From positions 1 through 64,000 of the forward strand of contig JAUCBJ010003374.1 of the NCBI GenBank assembly GCA_032718475.1: 64,000 bases of DNA. The letters are read 5' to 3'. The notes under the pieces were generated by a model. The model was not told the DNA's origin. It saw only the letters and a list, made by a program, of their open reading frames with translations, and ran no database searches. The stretch comes from Nemertoderma westbladi. Taxonomy: Eukaryota > Xenacoelomorpha > Nemertodermatida > Nemertodermatidae. Of this stretch, positions 38,633-50,109 are shown in pieces. The position numbers and the translations under genes were made by a program. Positions within the stretch are counted from its first letter, which is position 1; every line of letters begins with the position of its first letter.

Positions 38633-38639
38633 GGCCTAC

Positions 38640-39010
38640 AGCCCTGCTGCCGACTGTAGGGGTCCTTTTGTTACACCTTGAACCAAGTGTGCCTCCTGGG
38701 TTAGGTTACCTAACACTGGTAGAGGAGCATCCAGTATAGACAGGGCGGGGTGTGTATCATCTCTATTGCAGATGCGTATCAAGCCTTTGCCTTCAATGGT
38801 GCCCTAGGCGCTATAGCCCTCAATGACTTATTTAGTTGACGGGGCTAAAACCAACCCACTCTTGATCAACTAAATAATGAATAGGCTATGCTTATCGGGC
38901 CTGCCCTACGGGGCTGACAGCTACAGGTAGTACCACATCACTGCCAGTGGTAGCAGGATCAGGGCACCTGACCTAACTATCTACGTATAAGATGGTATAA
39001 GGTACCAATA
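38640..39010 (-). other. probable 5' leader of retrotransposon B
   Basis: This moderately GC-richer DNA lies upstream of the endonuclease on the minus strand and has no ORF. It contains short direct repeats (CCTGACCTAAC, GTTAGGTTACC). A 21-bp GGTTGATTACC repeat at 38562 and 38606 lies at the leader/ORF junction. It is assigned to the element by position only. Confidence 0.4.
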
Positions 39011-39099
39011 CCGTTCAGATAATGAATGTTTGGATGGGTAGTAACTTATGTTGAGCTTCTTCAGGCCTGGATTCAATATTGAACTAAATATCAGTTAGA

Positions 39100-40042
39100 C
39101 TGGCAATTAGTTGTGGTCCATAAAGTTTAGTTTCCATTCAGTTTATTCATGTTTACTTGATTTCATCAAAGCTTTCGATCGTGTAGAATGTAAGAAATTA
39201 TTCTTAGAGAACTAATTCTGCCCTTTTTATTCGATGTTTGCTGTATATTTATTGCAATCACTCTTGTTTTGTAAGATGGAATATGTATAAGTCATGCAGT
39301 TTCAGCATCCGCAATAGTGTAAGACAAGGATCGTGCATCTCGCCGGCGCTTTTTTGTGTAGTTTATTATTAAGATATGCTCCAATTTTTGTGCTGAATTT
39401 AAATTGAAACTCAGTGTTGATGTAAATCAGGCCAAATGTAAATCAAAATGTATACCATTTAGTATTAATTGGAGTCCATCACTGTGTAACATAGTAGTAG
39501 ATAACATTAGTCTTCCTTGGGTTCAACAAGCACAGCATTTATCACACTAGAGGTGTAAATTAGATAGGGACGCAATTCTTAAACGGGGAGCTTTTATTGG
39601 TAAGCTTAGTAATTTAAGACAGGGATTTTCATTCGCATCATCTTCGTGAATTTCAAATATTCAAAGAATTTACGCCACTAGTTTTTATGGGAGTGTAGTT
39701 TTGGACTTATTTTCTCATGATTGTTCTAGAATTTTTACAGCTTTGAACAATAATATTCGTATTATATGGGGGTTACCTTTTAAAAGTCATAGATTTATTG
39801 TAGAACGCATTGTACAATGTTCTCATCCACGAGTAATGTCAGATATATTTGTGTATGTCGCTATTTAATTGTATTTCCATATTTTTGTGTAGATTATGAT
39901 GACACTATATCTGCTTATCGCGTATTATTGCCTTCTCTGTACAGTATAATCTATGTATTATTTTGTGCTTTTTGTCTCTTATCTTTACTTACTCTGTTCC
40001 TGGCTGCATGCCAGTGTACGAAATAAATAATAATAATAATAA
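39100..40042 (+). pseudogene. CR1/L2-like non-LTR retrotransposon remnant (family D)
   Basis: The plus-strand translation gives LLDFIKAFDRV (RT motif A, from 39150) and VRQGSCISPALFCV (motif B, 39319-39360). It continues to a C-terminal region read as IGKLSNLRQGFSF...YATSFYGSVV...LPFKSHR (39590-39830). The frame is broken by many stops, and motif C is lost in a deletion. The copy ends in an AATAAATAATAATAAT tail at 40021-40042, the microsatellite type of 3' end seen in CR1/L2-group elements. Its VRQGS-SPALF motif sets it apart from the LQGDTLAP families A, B and C. Confidence 0.7.
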
Positions 40043-40082
40043 GTGTTACGTTAATAGTTTATTTATGTGATATATTTTTCAG

Positions 40083-40181
40083 GTGACTGCAAAGCAAACG
40101 GAACAACCAGGAAATTCGCCACAAACTGCCGAAAGTAAACCTGTTGATCAGAAACAGTCAAAGAGTTGTTCAATTCTATAG
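40083..40181 (+). CDS. candidate terminal coding exon ending in a CaaX box
   Basis: A good 3' splice acceptor (tatatttttcag, AG at 40081-40082) is followed by 32 codons open in phase 0 and a TAG stop. The peptide is polar and low-complexity (VTAKQTEQPGNSPQTAESKP then VDQKQSKS) and ends CSIL. That is a perfect CaaX prenylation motif, and a final Leu favours geranylgeranylation in known CaaX proteins. AATAAA follows 230 bp downstream. Together these fit the last exon of a prenylated, membrane-anchored protein whose other exons lie outside the window or hidden among the repeats. I do not recognise the protein family. A chance splice site plus a short ORF is the alternative. Confidence 0.45.
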   Translation: MTAKQTEQPGNSPQTAESKPVDQKQSKSCSIL

Positions 40182-40410
40182 CATTTAAGTAATACTTATA
40201 TATATTAGTCAATGATATTACCTTGTAATATATGCCATAACTAATATTTATATATTTAGAGAGAGTTTTTATTTCTACTCTGAAATCATGTTTGTTTACT
40301 TTATATTTTTTTGGACAATGTAGTATAAATTATGGTATATTTTTACATTGTTATTGAAATTTCAACGGATATTTATTTTATATTCAAACTGTTATGAATG
40401 TTTTAAAGAT

Positions 40411-40416
40411 AATAAA
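40411..40416 (+). other. polyadenylation signal AATAAA
   Basis: AATAAA lies 230 bp after the stop of the candidate CaaX exon and about 33 bp before the 27-bp satellite begins. It would end a 3' UTR of about 250 bp. Inferred from position and motif. Confidence 0.4.
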
Positions 40417-40448
40417 ATATATTTCTGTTTTTATTGTATTGATATTTT

Positions 40449-43291
40449 GACTATCTATTGCCTGTATCTTTACGAGACTATCTATTGTCTGTATCTTTAC
40501 GAGACTATCTATTGTCTGTATCTTTACGAGACTATCTATTGTCTGTATCTTTACGAGACTATCTATTGTCTGTATCTTTACGGGACTATCTATTGTCTGT
40601 ATCTTTACGAGACTATCTATTGTCTGTATCTTTACGAGACTATCTATTGTCTGTATCTTTACGAGACTATCTATTGTCTGTATCTTTACGAGACTATCTA
40701 TTGTCTGTATCTTTACGAGACTATCTATTGTCTGTATCTTTACGAGACTATCTATTGTCTGTATCTTTACGAGACTATCTATTGTCTGTATCTTTACGAG
40801 ACTATCTATTGTCTGTATCTTTACGAGACTATCTATTGTCTGTATCTTTACGAGACTATCTATTGTCTGTATCTTTACGAGACTATCTATTGTCTGTATC
40901 TTTACGAGACTATCTATTGTCTGTATCTTTACGGGACTATCTATTGTCTGTATCTTTACGAGACTATCTATTGTCTGTATCTTTACGAGACTATCTATTG
41001 TCTGTATCTTTAGGAGACTATCTATTGTCTGTATCTTTACGAGACTATCTATTGTCTGTATCTTTACGAAACTATCTATAGTCTGTATCTTTACGAGACT
41101 ATCTATTGTCTGTATCTTTACGAGACTATCTATAGTCTGTATCTTTACGAGACTATCTATTGTCTGTATCTTTACGAGACTATCTATTGTCTGTATCTTT
41201 ACGAGACTATCTATTGTCTGTATCTTTACGAGACTATCTATTGTCTGTATCTTTACGAGACTATCTATTGTCTGTATCTTTACGAGACTATCTATTGTCT
41301 GTATCTTTACGAGACTATCTATAGTCTGTATCTTTACGAGACTATCTATTGTCTGTATCTTTACGAGACTATCTATTGTCTGTATCTTTACGAGACTATC
41401 TATTGTCTGTATCTTTACGAGACTATCTATTGTCTGTATCTTTACGAGACTATCTATTGTCTGTATCTTTACGAGACTATCTATTGTCTGTATCTTTACG
41501 AGACTATCTATTGTCTGTATCTTTACCAGACTATCTATTGTCTGTATCTTTACGAGACTATCTATTGTCTGTATCTTTACGGGACTATCTATTGTCTGTA
41601 TCTTTACGAGACTATCTATTGTCTGTATCTTTACGAGACTATCTGTTGTCTGTATCTTTACGAGACTATCTATTGTCTGTATCTTTACGAGACTATCTAT
41701 TTTCTGGATCTTTACGAGACTATCTATTGTCTGTATCTTTACGAGACTATCTGTTGTCTGTATCTTTACGAGACTATCTATTGTCTGTATCTTTACGAGA
41801 CTATCTATTGTCTGTATCTTTACGAGACTATATATTGTCTGTATCTTTACGAGACTATCTATTGTCTGTATCTTTACGAGACTATCTATTGTCTGTATCT
41901 TTACGAGACTATCTGTTGTCAGTATCTTTACGAGACTATCTATTGTCTGTATCTTTACGAGACTATCTGTTGTCTGTATCTTTACGAGTCTATCTATTGT
42001 CTGTATCTTTACGGGACTATCTATTGTCTGTATCTTTACGAGACTATCTGTTGTCTGTATCTTTACGAGACTATCTATTGTCTGTATCTTTACGAGACTA
42101 TCTGTTGTCTGTATCTTTACGAGACTATCTATTGTCTGTATCTTTACGAGACTATCTATTGTCTGTATCTTTACGAGACTATCTATAGTCTGTATCTTTA
42201 CGGGACTATCTATTGTCTGTATCTTTACGAGACTATCTGTTGTCTGTATCTTTACGAGACTATCTATTGTCTGTATCTTTACGAGACTATCTGTTGTCTG
42301 TATCTTTACGAGTCTATCTATTGTCTGTATCTTTACGGGACTATCTATTGTCTGTATCTTTACGAGACTATCTGTTGTCTGTATCTTTACGAGACTATCT
42401 ATTGTCTGTATCTTTACGAGACTATCTATTGTCTGTATCTTTACGAGACTATCTATTGTCTGTATCTTTACGAGACTATCTATTGTCTGTATCTTTACGA
42501 GACTATCTATTGTCTGTATCTTTACGAGACTATCTGTTGTCTGTATCTTTACGAGTCTATCTATTGTCTGTATCTTTACGAGACTATCTATTGTCTGTAT
42601 CTTTACGGGACTATCTATTGTCTGTATCTTTACGAGTTTATCTATTGTCTGTATCTTTACGGGACTATCTGTTGTCTGTATCTTTACGAGTCTATCTATT
42701 GTCTGTATCTTTACGAGACTATCTATTGTCTGTATCTTTACGAGACTATCTATTGTCTGTATCTTTACGAGACTATCTATTGTCTGTATCTTTACGAGAC
42801 TATCTATTGTCTGTATCTTTACGAGACTATCTATTGTCTGTATCTTTACGAGACTATCTATTGTCTGTATCTTTACGAGACTATCTATTGTCTGTATCTT
42901 TACGAGACTATCTATTGTCTGTATCTTTACGAGACTATCTATTGTCTGTATCTTTACGAGACTATCTATTGTCTGTATCTTTACGAGACTATCTATTGTC
43001 TGTATCTTTACGAGACTATCTATTGTCTGTATCTTTACGAGACTATCTATTGTCTGTATCTTTACGAGACTATCTATTGTCTGTATCTTTACGAGACTAT
43101 CTATTGTCTGTATCTTTACGAGACTATCTATTGTCTGTATCTTTACGAGACTATCTATTGTCTGTATCTTTACGAGACTATCTATTGTCTGTATCTTTAC
43201 GAGACTATCTATTGTCTGTATCTTTACGAGACTATCTATTGTCTGTATCTTTACGAGACTATCTATTGTCTGTATCTTTACGAGACTATCT
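40449..43291. repeat. 27-bp satellite array, ~2.8 kb (about 105 units)
   Basis: The unit actatctattgtctgtatc + tttacgag repeats with 27-bp period. Frequent variants are CTATTG/CTGTTG, GAGAC/GGGAC, GAGTC and TATAGTC. Because 27 is a multiple of three, long plus-strand frames appear (YCLYLYETI or LLSVSLRDY peptides), interrupted only where TATTG becomes TATAG. These are treated as repeat artefacts. Confidence 0.97.
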
Positions 43292-43505
43292 GCGTGGTCA
43301 AATATTTAAATTATATAACATTTTACCTCATTTTGTATCTTGGTGCGTTGATATGGAAACTAATAACGTCACGTTCAAGGCAGAACACCAAAACTTTATT
43401 TTATGGCGGTTCCGAGATAATTAATTAATATAAACAAAAAATGTCTAGTGAAAACCCGATATTGAATTACCCAAAACGGGCTCTGCCATGAGCGTGGCAT
43501 ATAAC

Positions 43506-44085
43506 TTTTGTTACATTATGTCAACTTAACAGTGTTCTGGTGAATTACTCGTAACGCTGCAATGTACTACTTTGCAGCGTTGCAGCCTATAGGACGGAAC
43601 GCTGCAAAGTAATCAATGACATGGAAACAATTTCAATTACCGTATTCGAGAATGTATTATTTCCATTTATGTTAGGAGTGCTGCTTTATTATCCAGTTTG
43701 CAGTGACGGGACTAGCTACTGTATGTAAATAATAACCTTTAACGTGTACTGTATTCCATTATGTCGAAACGTCCAATAGAAGACACTTTAGAAAAAATGA
43801 CCAAAGAAAACGACGACATTGTTCAGTAAAACTGAACGGACATAGACGGTGACTAAGTTTGCTTCAGTCGACTATATTCAAGATGGATTAATGATTTATC
43901 ACAACCAAGCAGGAGAGAACTTCCAATGAACTTTAATTAGATTTAAATGTATAATTAATATTGTGTACCTGTTAATAAATTTAACTTATATTCGATATAG
44001 TACATCATTAAAATGTATAAATGAGAATCCATAAAATCTTTTCTTCACATACCGAACGCGGATAAGTTGACGTAATGTAACAAAA
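43506..44085. mobile_element. TIR element, copy 2 (inverted relative to 1806-2263)
   Basis: It begins TTTTGTTACATTATGTCAAC and ends GACGTAATGTAACAAAA. Its reverse complement follows copy 1 almost base for base, including the GTTCAGTTTTACTGAAC segment and the GTCTTCTATTGGACGTTTCG segment. It is about 120 bp longer because of an insertion at 43568-43730 that contains a 44-bp palindrome. No ORF. Confidence 0.75.
43568..43611. repeat. 44-bp near-perfect palindrome
   Basis: TACTTTGCAGCGTT and AACGCTGCAAAGTA are inverted around CCTATAGG. The arm motif CTTTGCAGCGTT is the same one that ends the 99-bp foldback MITE and recurs at about 2206. Confidence 0.85.
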
Positions 44086-44111
44086 TTACATACATCATTG
44101 GTTGCAAAGGT

Positions 44112-44210
44112 CACTTTTCAGCGTTAAAGACCCTTGTTTATTTATGTGAACCTCCCTCGCTGCGCTCGCTTGGTACATAAATAAACTCGGGTCATAACGC
44201 TGCAAAGTGC
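44112..44210. mobile_element. 99-bp foldback MITE, copy 2 (inverted)
   Basis: This is the reverse complement of the element at 1702-1800, with the same length and few differences. It has CACTTTTCAGCGTTAAAGAC at one end and TGCAAAGTGC at the other, with a TCGCTGCGCTCGCT centre. It lies next to the second TIR element copy, as in the first locus. Confidence 0.8.
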
Positions 44211-44429
44211 TACTTCGACACAATGATGTATATAGTTATAACATCGTGTATTTAATGCTGTTTAATTTAAACCGGTATCTTAGTTTTATAATTAAATTTG
44301 TTATTAATATTTGTGTCCTCATCAATCGGCCGTAGAGTTACCGGTAATTTAATGTTCGTAAATTATTTGTTTAGCACCTGCAACCACAGGGTTGGACGGG
44401 GGGGACACGTCCCTCCCACTTTTCAGGTA

Positions 44430-44450
44430 GGGGGGGGGGGGGGGGGGGGG
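44430..44450. repeat. poly-G tract
   Basis: A pure G run of about 21 bases. Confidence 0.9.
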
Positions 44451-44724
44451 ACACCATGTCATATGTCCCCGGCACTTTTTACACATTTTATATTCAATTT
44501 AAAAGTCAAATAATCTTAAACTCTGGTCGGGTACTAAACCCCGTGAACTGTTTCTGCACTGGCAATATAAGTCAACCTGTTTGATTTAAGGTGTATTTCC
44601 ATATCCCCTAAATTTCGTATATTGCTTTGGTTAGAATAAAAAAAATAAAACAATTGATGATTACATTTTTTAATTCCCCATAATTTTCAATTCCGTCAAG
44701 TCAAGATAAGCTGATTCACCCAGT

Positions 44725-45460
44725 AAGAAGTGCCGAAATGACCTCTATAAGGCGCAGAAAGAGTCCCGACTCAAACAGACTACATAATCGTATAATAAAA
44801 TAAAAGCTCCAGTGAATCGGAATCACTTGGCTGTTGCAACAGCCAAGTGTGAGATCCAGCTTCACACTACAGCTGAGCAACAGGTATGAGGTTCTTGCCT
44901 CTGAGGCGGCAGATCACTGTGAGGGCTATACTGCCTTCACTGAGGCGGTTAAGTTAGCAGCTGCAGAAACAGTTCCTGTATACCCTCGAAACAGGAAAAG
45001 GGCCCCCTGGACTGACAACAAAATCCAGAAGTGCCGAAATGACCTATATAAGGTGCAGAAAGAGTCCCGACTCAAACAGACTACAGCAGCCAAGAATGCA
45101 GTTAAGGCTGCATCTAGGTCCCTGAACAGGCAGTACTCTGTTAATCTACAGGAGCTAATAAACCAACAGGTTGATGCCATCAATGATGCTGACGACAGCA
45201 GGCAATCATCCCAGGCATGGAAATCGATCAACTTGCTTACTGGGCGGAAAAGCAAACCAACCACCAAGGTTAAGGCAGAATCACCAGTCATAGATCATCA
45301 TAGTGATGATGGGGTGATGGTAACTCCACCTACTGGCTCCAGAAGTCGAGGTAATCCTGCGATTCTGAAAGTGACCTTACTGATCTAGACTTTGCTGATG
45401 ACTTAGGAGTACTTTCAGAATCACTAGAGGGAGCCCAACAGCTCCTCAGCTCCAGAGTGA
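44725..45460 (+). pseudogene. family A retrotransposon fragment A2, internally deleted
   Basis: The plus strand encodes the family A linker from QPSVRSSFTLQLSNRYEV to TKVKAESP, then jumps directly to DHHSDDGVMVTPPTGS, which lies after RT motif B in copy A1. The whole RT core is therefore missing (about 800 bp compared with A1). A short piece of linker (44728-44786, GAAGTGCCGAAATGACC) is also duplicated upstream. Past 45370 a frameshift leads into DFADDLGVL-coding sequence and the copy ends near 45460. It cannot make a working enzyme. Confidence 0.85.
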
Positions 45461-47043
45461 ATCGGTGTCCAGTGAATCAGCAAGAACTTCGAATCTATTT
45501 GTGTTCGATCCCATTATAACAGTATAATGATATAATATAGGCAGATAACCACCAGTACACTCACAGTCAGACAGTTATAAAAGCCTTAGTAGGTCTCTGA
45601 CACTACAGTCCCGAATTTCCAGCTAAACATAGAATAATGAGCTTGGCAGTTATAAAAAATTCTTTTGAATACTATATTATCTCCAATAATTAAAATTTTT
45701 TAAATAGACTAAATAATTATCTTAGTTGTTAGTTTTCTTTTCATAAGTATAACTGTAGTTGTGTATTGGTGGCTGAATTAATGGGATCTCCTGTCTCAGC
45801 CACCAACCACAATATGTACTTTAATTATTTTATATATGTTATTATTATTGTTTATTTTTTCTGTAACTCTATATCATGTACCTTAGACTTATATGTTTTA
45901 TTCAGTATTATCTTGTGCATCTTGTGGAAATTGTTAATAATAAAGTTCAAGTTCAACAGTACCGGTACCGTACTGTAATCCTGTAGTCTCCTAGCAACCA
46001 GCTGATGCCAAGCCTAATAATTTTTGGGTATATTAATTTATTATAACTGTAAGACAGTTACACAGATGCTGCACGAAGACCCCACGCAAATTCAACTTGA
46101 AAAATTTCTAAACTTTTGCCAGACTACATGTACCAAGTTTGGATATATTTTATCGAGATTTGGCTGAGTTATTAACGTTTAAAATTGGACACAACAGATC
46201 GACAGAACAACAGACACACCGATTGAGTTAGTGGTATCTGTATGCTAAGCTCGCTTACTTTCGTCGCTCGCCCTACATTATACTGCTACGGAGTTTACCT
46301 CCCATGCAGGTCCTTTATTCGCTGGTCAGATTTCTGATGACTAGCATTTATTACATGCCCTTATGTCTTTATTCCAATATGTTAATGTCTGTGTCGTGGT
46401 GACATTATAACTTCATTGTTAATAATTGAACTTTTTACGTGTATTATAACCGATATTCTATTGTTAAACTCAATTTGCTCACATCGTTTGCTTAATATAT
46501 CGCCGATATTACAGAATCAAGGAAGTTTTACACGCGCCACAACAGGTGGGTCAATATAATTAAGTATCAGTGATAATCTGAACAATTGCATCAGAATTGT
46601 GTGTTGTCGTACCTCTGATTTACTAAATAATTAATATATGGCGATATCTCAGACTATTAATATAAGCAAAGCTCTTATTATTAATTACATCACGATTGAG
46701 AGTTGTCACAAATTGAATACTGTAGTGATATCAAAATAATTAAACCAAAGACTTGTCATAATACATTTTCCCTAAAGGGAAACACAATCACCAGACTTGA
46801 GTCCTTACATAGTTAATTAGTCAGTCATTTGCTTGTTATACTGTGTTGCCACACCCTCCCGGTATCATATCTCAGTTAAATACAATAGATAATCAAATGC
46901 CGTATTGAACTAAATAAAATATAAAGCAAATCAATACATAAGAATAAAAATGGGGAGATAGATCGATCCAGTGAGCAGAAGAATTCTTAGACTCTCGAGA
47001 TCCAAGAAAGAACATTTGAGGATTCGGTTTTTATCTTTACACA
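45461..47043. other. AT-rich spacer with old repeat debris, no gene seen
   Basis: I find no domain-bearing ORF. A plus-strand stretch at 45830-45960 ending AATAATAAAGTTCAAGTTC looks like the 3' end of a CR1/L2-type element. A dispersed repeat pair member is at 46100-46285. Confidence 0.45.
46100..46285. repeat. dispersed repeat fragment, pair of 2560-2795
   Basis: It shares with 2560-2795 the order of a 'ttggctgagttatt' stretch, an ACAGA-rich block and the ending GCTCGCCCTACATTATA. It is diverged and non-coding, and its class is unknown. Confidence 0.4.
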
Positions 47044-47645
47044 GGTGAAAACCTTCGGATACATAAGGGGAAGGCATGGGCTGCATCGAATAGTATGTCC
47101 AGGATTTGGAACTCACATAGAATACAACGTAATCACAAGATTAGATTATTTAGGGCAGCAGTAGAACCATTACACTTACATGTGAGTTAATACTGTGCTC
47201 TTACGGAAAAGGATACCAAAAATTTCTGGATGGCACTTTCACAAGAATGCCACGGCGGGTTTATTGTGTCAAGTACATTGAACACATCTCCAATCAGACT
47301 CTACAGTATACAACATTGGAGGTGTATCATCAGTCTCCCCTAGCTTGACACTTGAATGGAACCGCCTCCGCTTTGACGGAAATTTCTGCCGTGTCGCCGC
47401 GAGGACAAGCCAGTGCATAATCTTATGCTTTGGCGGCCCCATGGAGCGAATAAGCAAGCATGGTGGACAGCCCATGAATTTCGTGAAAAGCCTATTTAAG
47501 AATACTGGAAGGACCCTGGCCTTGAAGATGCGGATGATCTATCAAATGTTACGGGTGATAGGGAGTTCTGGCGGCGCACTTTTGTCGACAAGCCGGCACA
47601 GCATTCTTAATACAGTACCGGTATATAATATAATGCAGCTGCAAT
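47044..47645 (+). pseudogene. family A retrotransposon fragment A3 (3' end)
   Basis: This corresponds to the C-terminal third of family A, from the arginine-rich stretch after the RT (GKAWAA-like region near 47065) through LEWNRLRFDGNF to the end at SRHSILN. It has several frameshifts and an altered LW-x-PHG tail (LCFGGPME). It is on the plus strand, 5'-truncated, and ends at the family's common CAGCATTCTTAA. Confidence 0.8.
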
Positions 47646-48027
47646 ACAGCGTCCCGATGGTAGTTAGTAGACCGGGACTTGAATAAGTGTTAACTCCGTG
47701 ATTGTAGTTAATAGGTCTAATCTCCAGATTTGAGAGCTATTCTTATTATATCTAACTGTCGCAAGTGGAAATACAGTAGAACTTTGTAGTAGATGAGAAC
47801 ATACGCAAAGGAAGCGCAGTCTATTGTTTGTTATTTTGCAAGAGCAATAGTAATACAATACCTTGGTTTGACTTTACCGCTTATTCCTGGACCTACTGTA
47901 TGTATAATAAGCAAAATATAGCGATTATTTATATACGCGTAGCCTTTATCCATAAGCTGAAAAGTAATATACGCCAGCCAGCAGTGTTAATAAAAATAAT
48001 CATACACGTATTGATGCGGGGGCTGGG
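47646..48027. other. spacer, no gene seen
   Basis: Ordinary AT-rich sequence between the family A fragment and the MULE-like element. No ORF with recognisable content. Confidence 0.5.
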
Positions 48028-49267
48028 ATAATCTCAACAAGTCCCTAAAAGGTGCCACCCTGCTCCATAGCGCGGGAAATTCAAATGATTGAAAGACATG
48101 TAATTTGTACTGAAAGGGTGGCAGATCAGATCTGCTACCTATATTTTGGCGGTAAATTCAAATCTGTTTTAACATTGAATACATGAATAGAGTAAGACTA
48201 AATGTAATTCATTGAATCAGAATAAATTATTTCTTATCGGTTTAACTCACTCATCCGTTATTGTTGTTGTTTTATCTATTCTGGGACTTCGAGCAGCACG
48301 TGATCACGTGAACAACTAAACCTGACGTTCTCTGGGGCATTGAGCAGCACGTGAACAACTAAACTGGCTGGTTACCTAGTCTGGGACATCGAGCAGCACG
48401 TGAACAACTAAACCAGCACGTTAACTAGTTTGGGGCTTCGAGCAGCACGTGAACAACTAAGCTGACTGGTTAACTATAGTCTGGGACTTCCAGTAGCACG
48501 TGAACAACTAAGCTAACTGGTTAACTAGTCATCTGGGACTTCGAGCAAAATTGCAAATTGAAGAGGGTGGGGGGGGGGGGGGGATCGGGAGATTTGGCTT
48601 TAACTTCTATCAGTAAAATGTAAAGAACATTTATTATTTGCTTGTATCAGTTATAATAATTACATCAGAACATTGTAATTATAACAATATAGCAGGGAAC
48701 TGATAGTCTGATAGTAAAATATATCGCAGGTAGGCCTACTGTAATAACAATATGTGTATAATGCTTCTGCCTATACTGCTATATCTGTCCCAGACATGTA
48801 CCAGACTAGTTAACCAGTCAGCTTAGTTGTTTACGTGCTGCTCGAAGTCCCAGACTTGTTAACCAGGCAGCTTAGTTGTACACGTGCTGCTCGTAGTCCC
48901 AGAGGTATCCAGCCAGTTTATTTGTTCACGTGGTGCTCGATGCCCCAAACTACTGCGGTAGTTAGCGTGCTGGTTTTGTTGTTCACGTGCTGCTCGAAGT
49001 CCCAGAATATATAAAATCAGCAACATTATCGGATGAGTGAGTTAAACCGATAATAAATAATTTATTCTGATTCAATGAATTACATTGGCAGATTGGTCTT
49101 ACTCTATTCATGTATTCAATGTTAAAACAGATTTGAATTTACCGCCAATATATAGGTGGCAGATCTGATCTGCCACCCTTTCCAGTACAAATAACATGTC
49201 TTTCAATCATTTGAATTTCCCGCGCTATGGAGCAGGGTGGCACCTTTTAGGGACTTGTATAATCTCA
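48028..49267. mobile_element. long-TIR (Mutator-like/foldback) element with 9-bp target duplication
   Basis: The body 48037-49258 (1,222 bp) starts ACAAGTCCCTAAAAGG and ends with its exact inverse. It is flanked on both sides by ATAATCTCA (48028-48036 and 49259-49267). The outer arms match over about 220 bp. The inner arms carry tandem 60-bp repeats with CACGTG, again in mirror orientation. The centre (48560-48790) holds a poly-G run. A 9-bp duplication with long TIRs is the Mutator-like pattern. No transposase is encoded. Confidence 0.9.
48281..48545. repeat. ~60-bp tandem repeat with CACGTG boxes (left arm)
   Basis: Five GAGCAGCACGTGAACAACTA units give six CACGTG palindromes, the first unit having two. 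The inverted counterpart at 48830-49010 has three intact and one degenerate copy. CACGTG is the core of class B E-boxes. Function is unknown. Confidence 0.85.
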
Positions 49268-50101
49268 TGTATGCCATCTGCGCCTTGCCAACTGCACTGC
49301 CTATATTCCCTTCCCTCATGCACAATATGTAGAACCAGAACGGAATAGTAGGAGTAGAGTACCTCCTACATGCCAGGAAAGGAAACACAGAATTATTACG
49401 TCATATTCTTTCTCCATCATTGGTTGTTTGATTTACGCCACACCCACTCCCATCAGAACGTCACACATATCAGTACACCCCTATCAGCCTATGTACGTCA
49501 GAAACGCAGGGCGACGTCACAGTCACATGGTTCTTTCAACCTAAACTTATTACTGTAGGCCTATTACTAACTGTAGGCCTATTGTACTAATGTACCGATA
49601 GGCAGGTAGGTGATAATGTAGATTGTAGATGGCAGATGGTAGAAGTACTGACGTAGGCCTAGGTACCGGTCAGCCGGTACCGTAGCCTGGTAGCGCAACC
49701 TTGTCTGCTGTAAGGCAGGTATATTCTGATATTTTGCATTTAGGCCTACTACTACTGTCAGGTCAGATAGCAGCCTACTAAATTGCTAGACCTTAGGTCT
49801 GGCTTACTGCAGTACTGGCTTAGAGGCTTAGGCTTAGAGTGCGTAGACCTAGCTGCCTAGGCTGCTAGGTATCTATCAGCCTATGTTAGTAGTGTATAGC
49901 TGTCTATAGACACTGTACCGGTACGGTTCTATCACATTTGAGGCACTGTCTGACAATCAGACAGTGGCAAACACCTTTCCACAGTGGCCATTTTTGGACC
50001 GATTTGTCTCAAATTTCACACATACACTCTCTGTCTAGCCCTATGTGTAACTTCATAGAAAAAAAATTAAATCAGTGTGATTTTCCGCTTCGAGCAGCAC
50101 G
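49268..50101. other. spacer rich in TAGGCCTA and ACCGGT palindromes, no gene seen
   Basis: No convincing ORF is present. CTGTAGGCCTATT occurs twice within 25 bp near 49553-49580, and GTACCGGTA/CCGGTAC clusters lie at 49668-49684 and 49915-49925. This palindrome signature recurs elsewhere in the window. Confidence 0.5.
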
Positions 50102-50109
50102 ATTGAAAA

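Larger units (their letters stand above)
33575..39010 (-). mobile_element. family B non-LTR retrotransposon, near full-length but broken
   Basis: The minus-strand order is a 5' leader (about 38640-39010), an APE-type endonuclease (37434-38490), a linker, reverse transcriptase (34700-36780) and a 3' region with GACCTGACCTG repeats near 33955 and a poly-C tract at 33720-33736 on the plus strand. Several frameshifts and small insertions break the single ORF. A 1.13-kb palindromic DNA element sits inside the RT. Both outer boundaries are approximate. The C-terminal LW-x-P-HG-R-G tail resembles family A, so A and B are related lineages. The clade is not assigned. Confidence 0.8.

Noticed and set aside
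40348-43424. Plus-strand frames encoding YCLYLYETI or LLSVSLRDY repeats
   Set aside because: The 27-bp satellite is a multiple of three, so open frames are expected. Two frames are open at once, and interruptions are single-base variants.
46170-46285. tRNA-derived SINE
   Set aside because: No A-box/B-box pair could be found in either member of the dispersed repeat pair.
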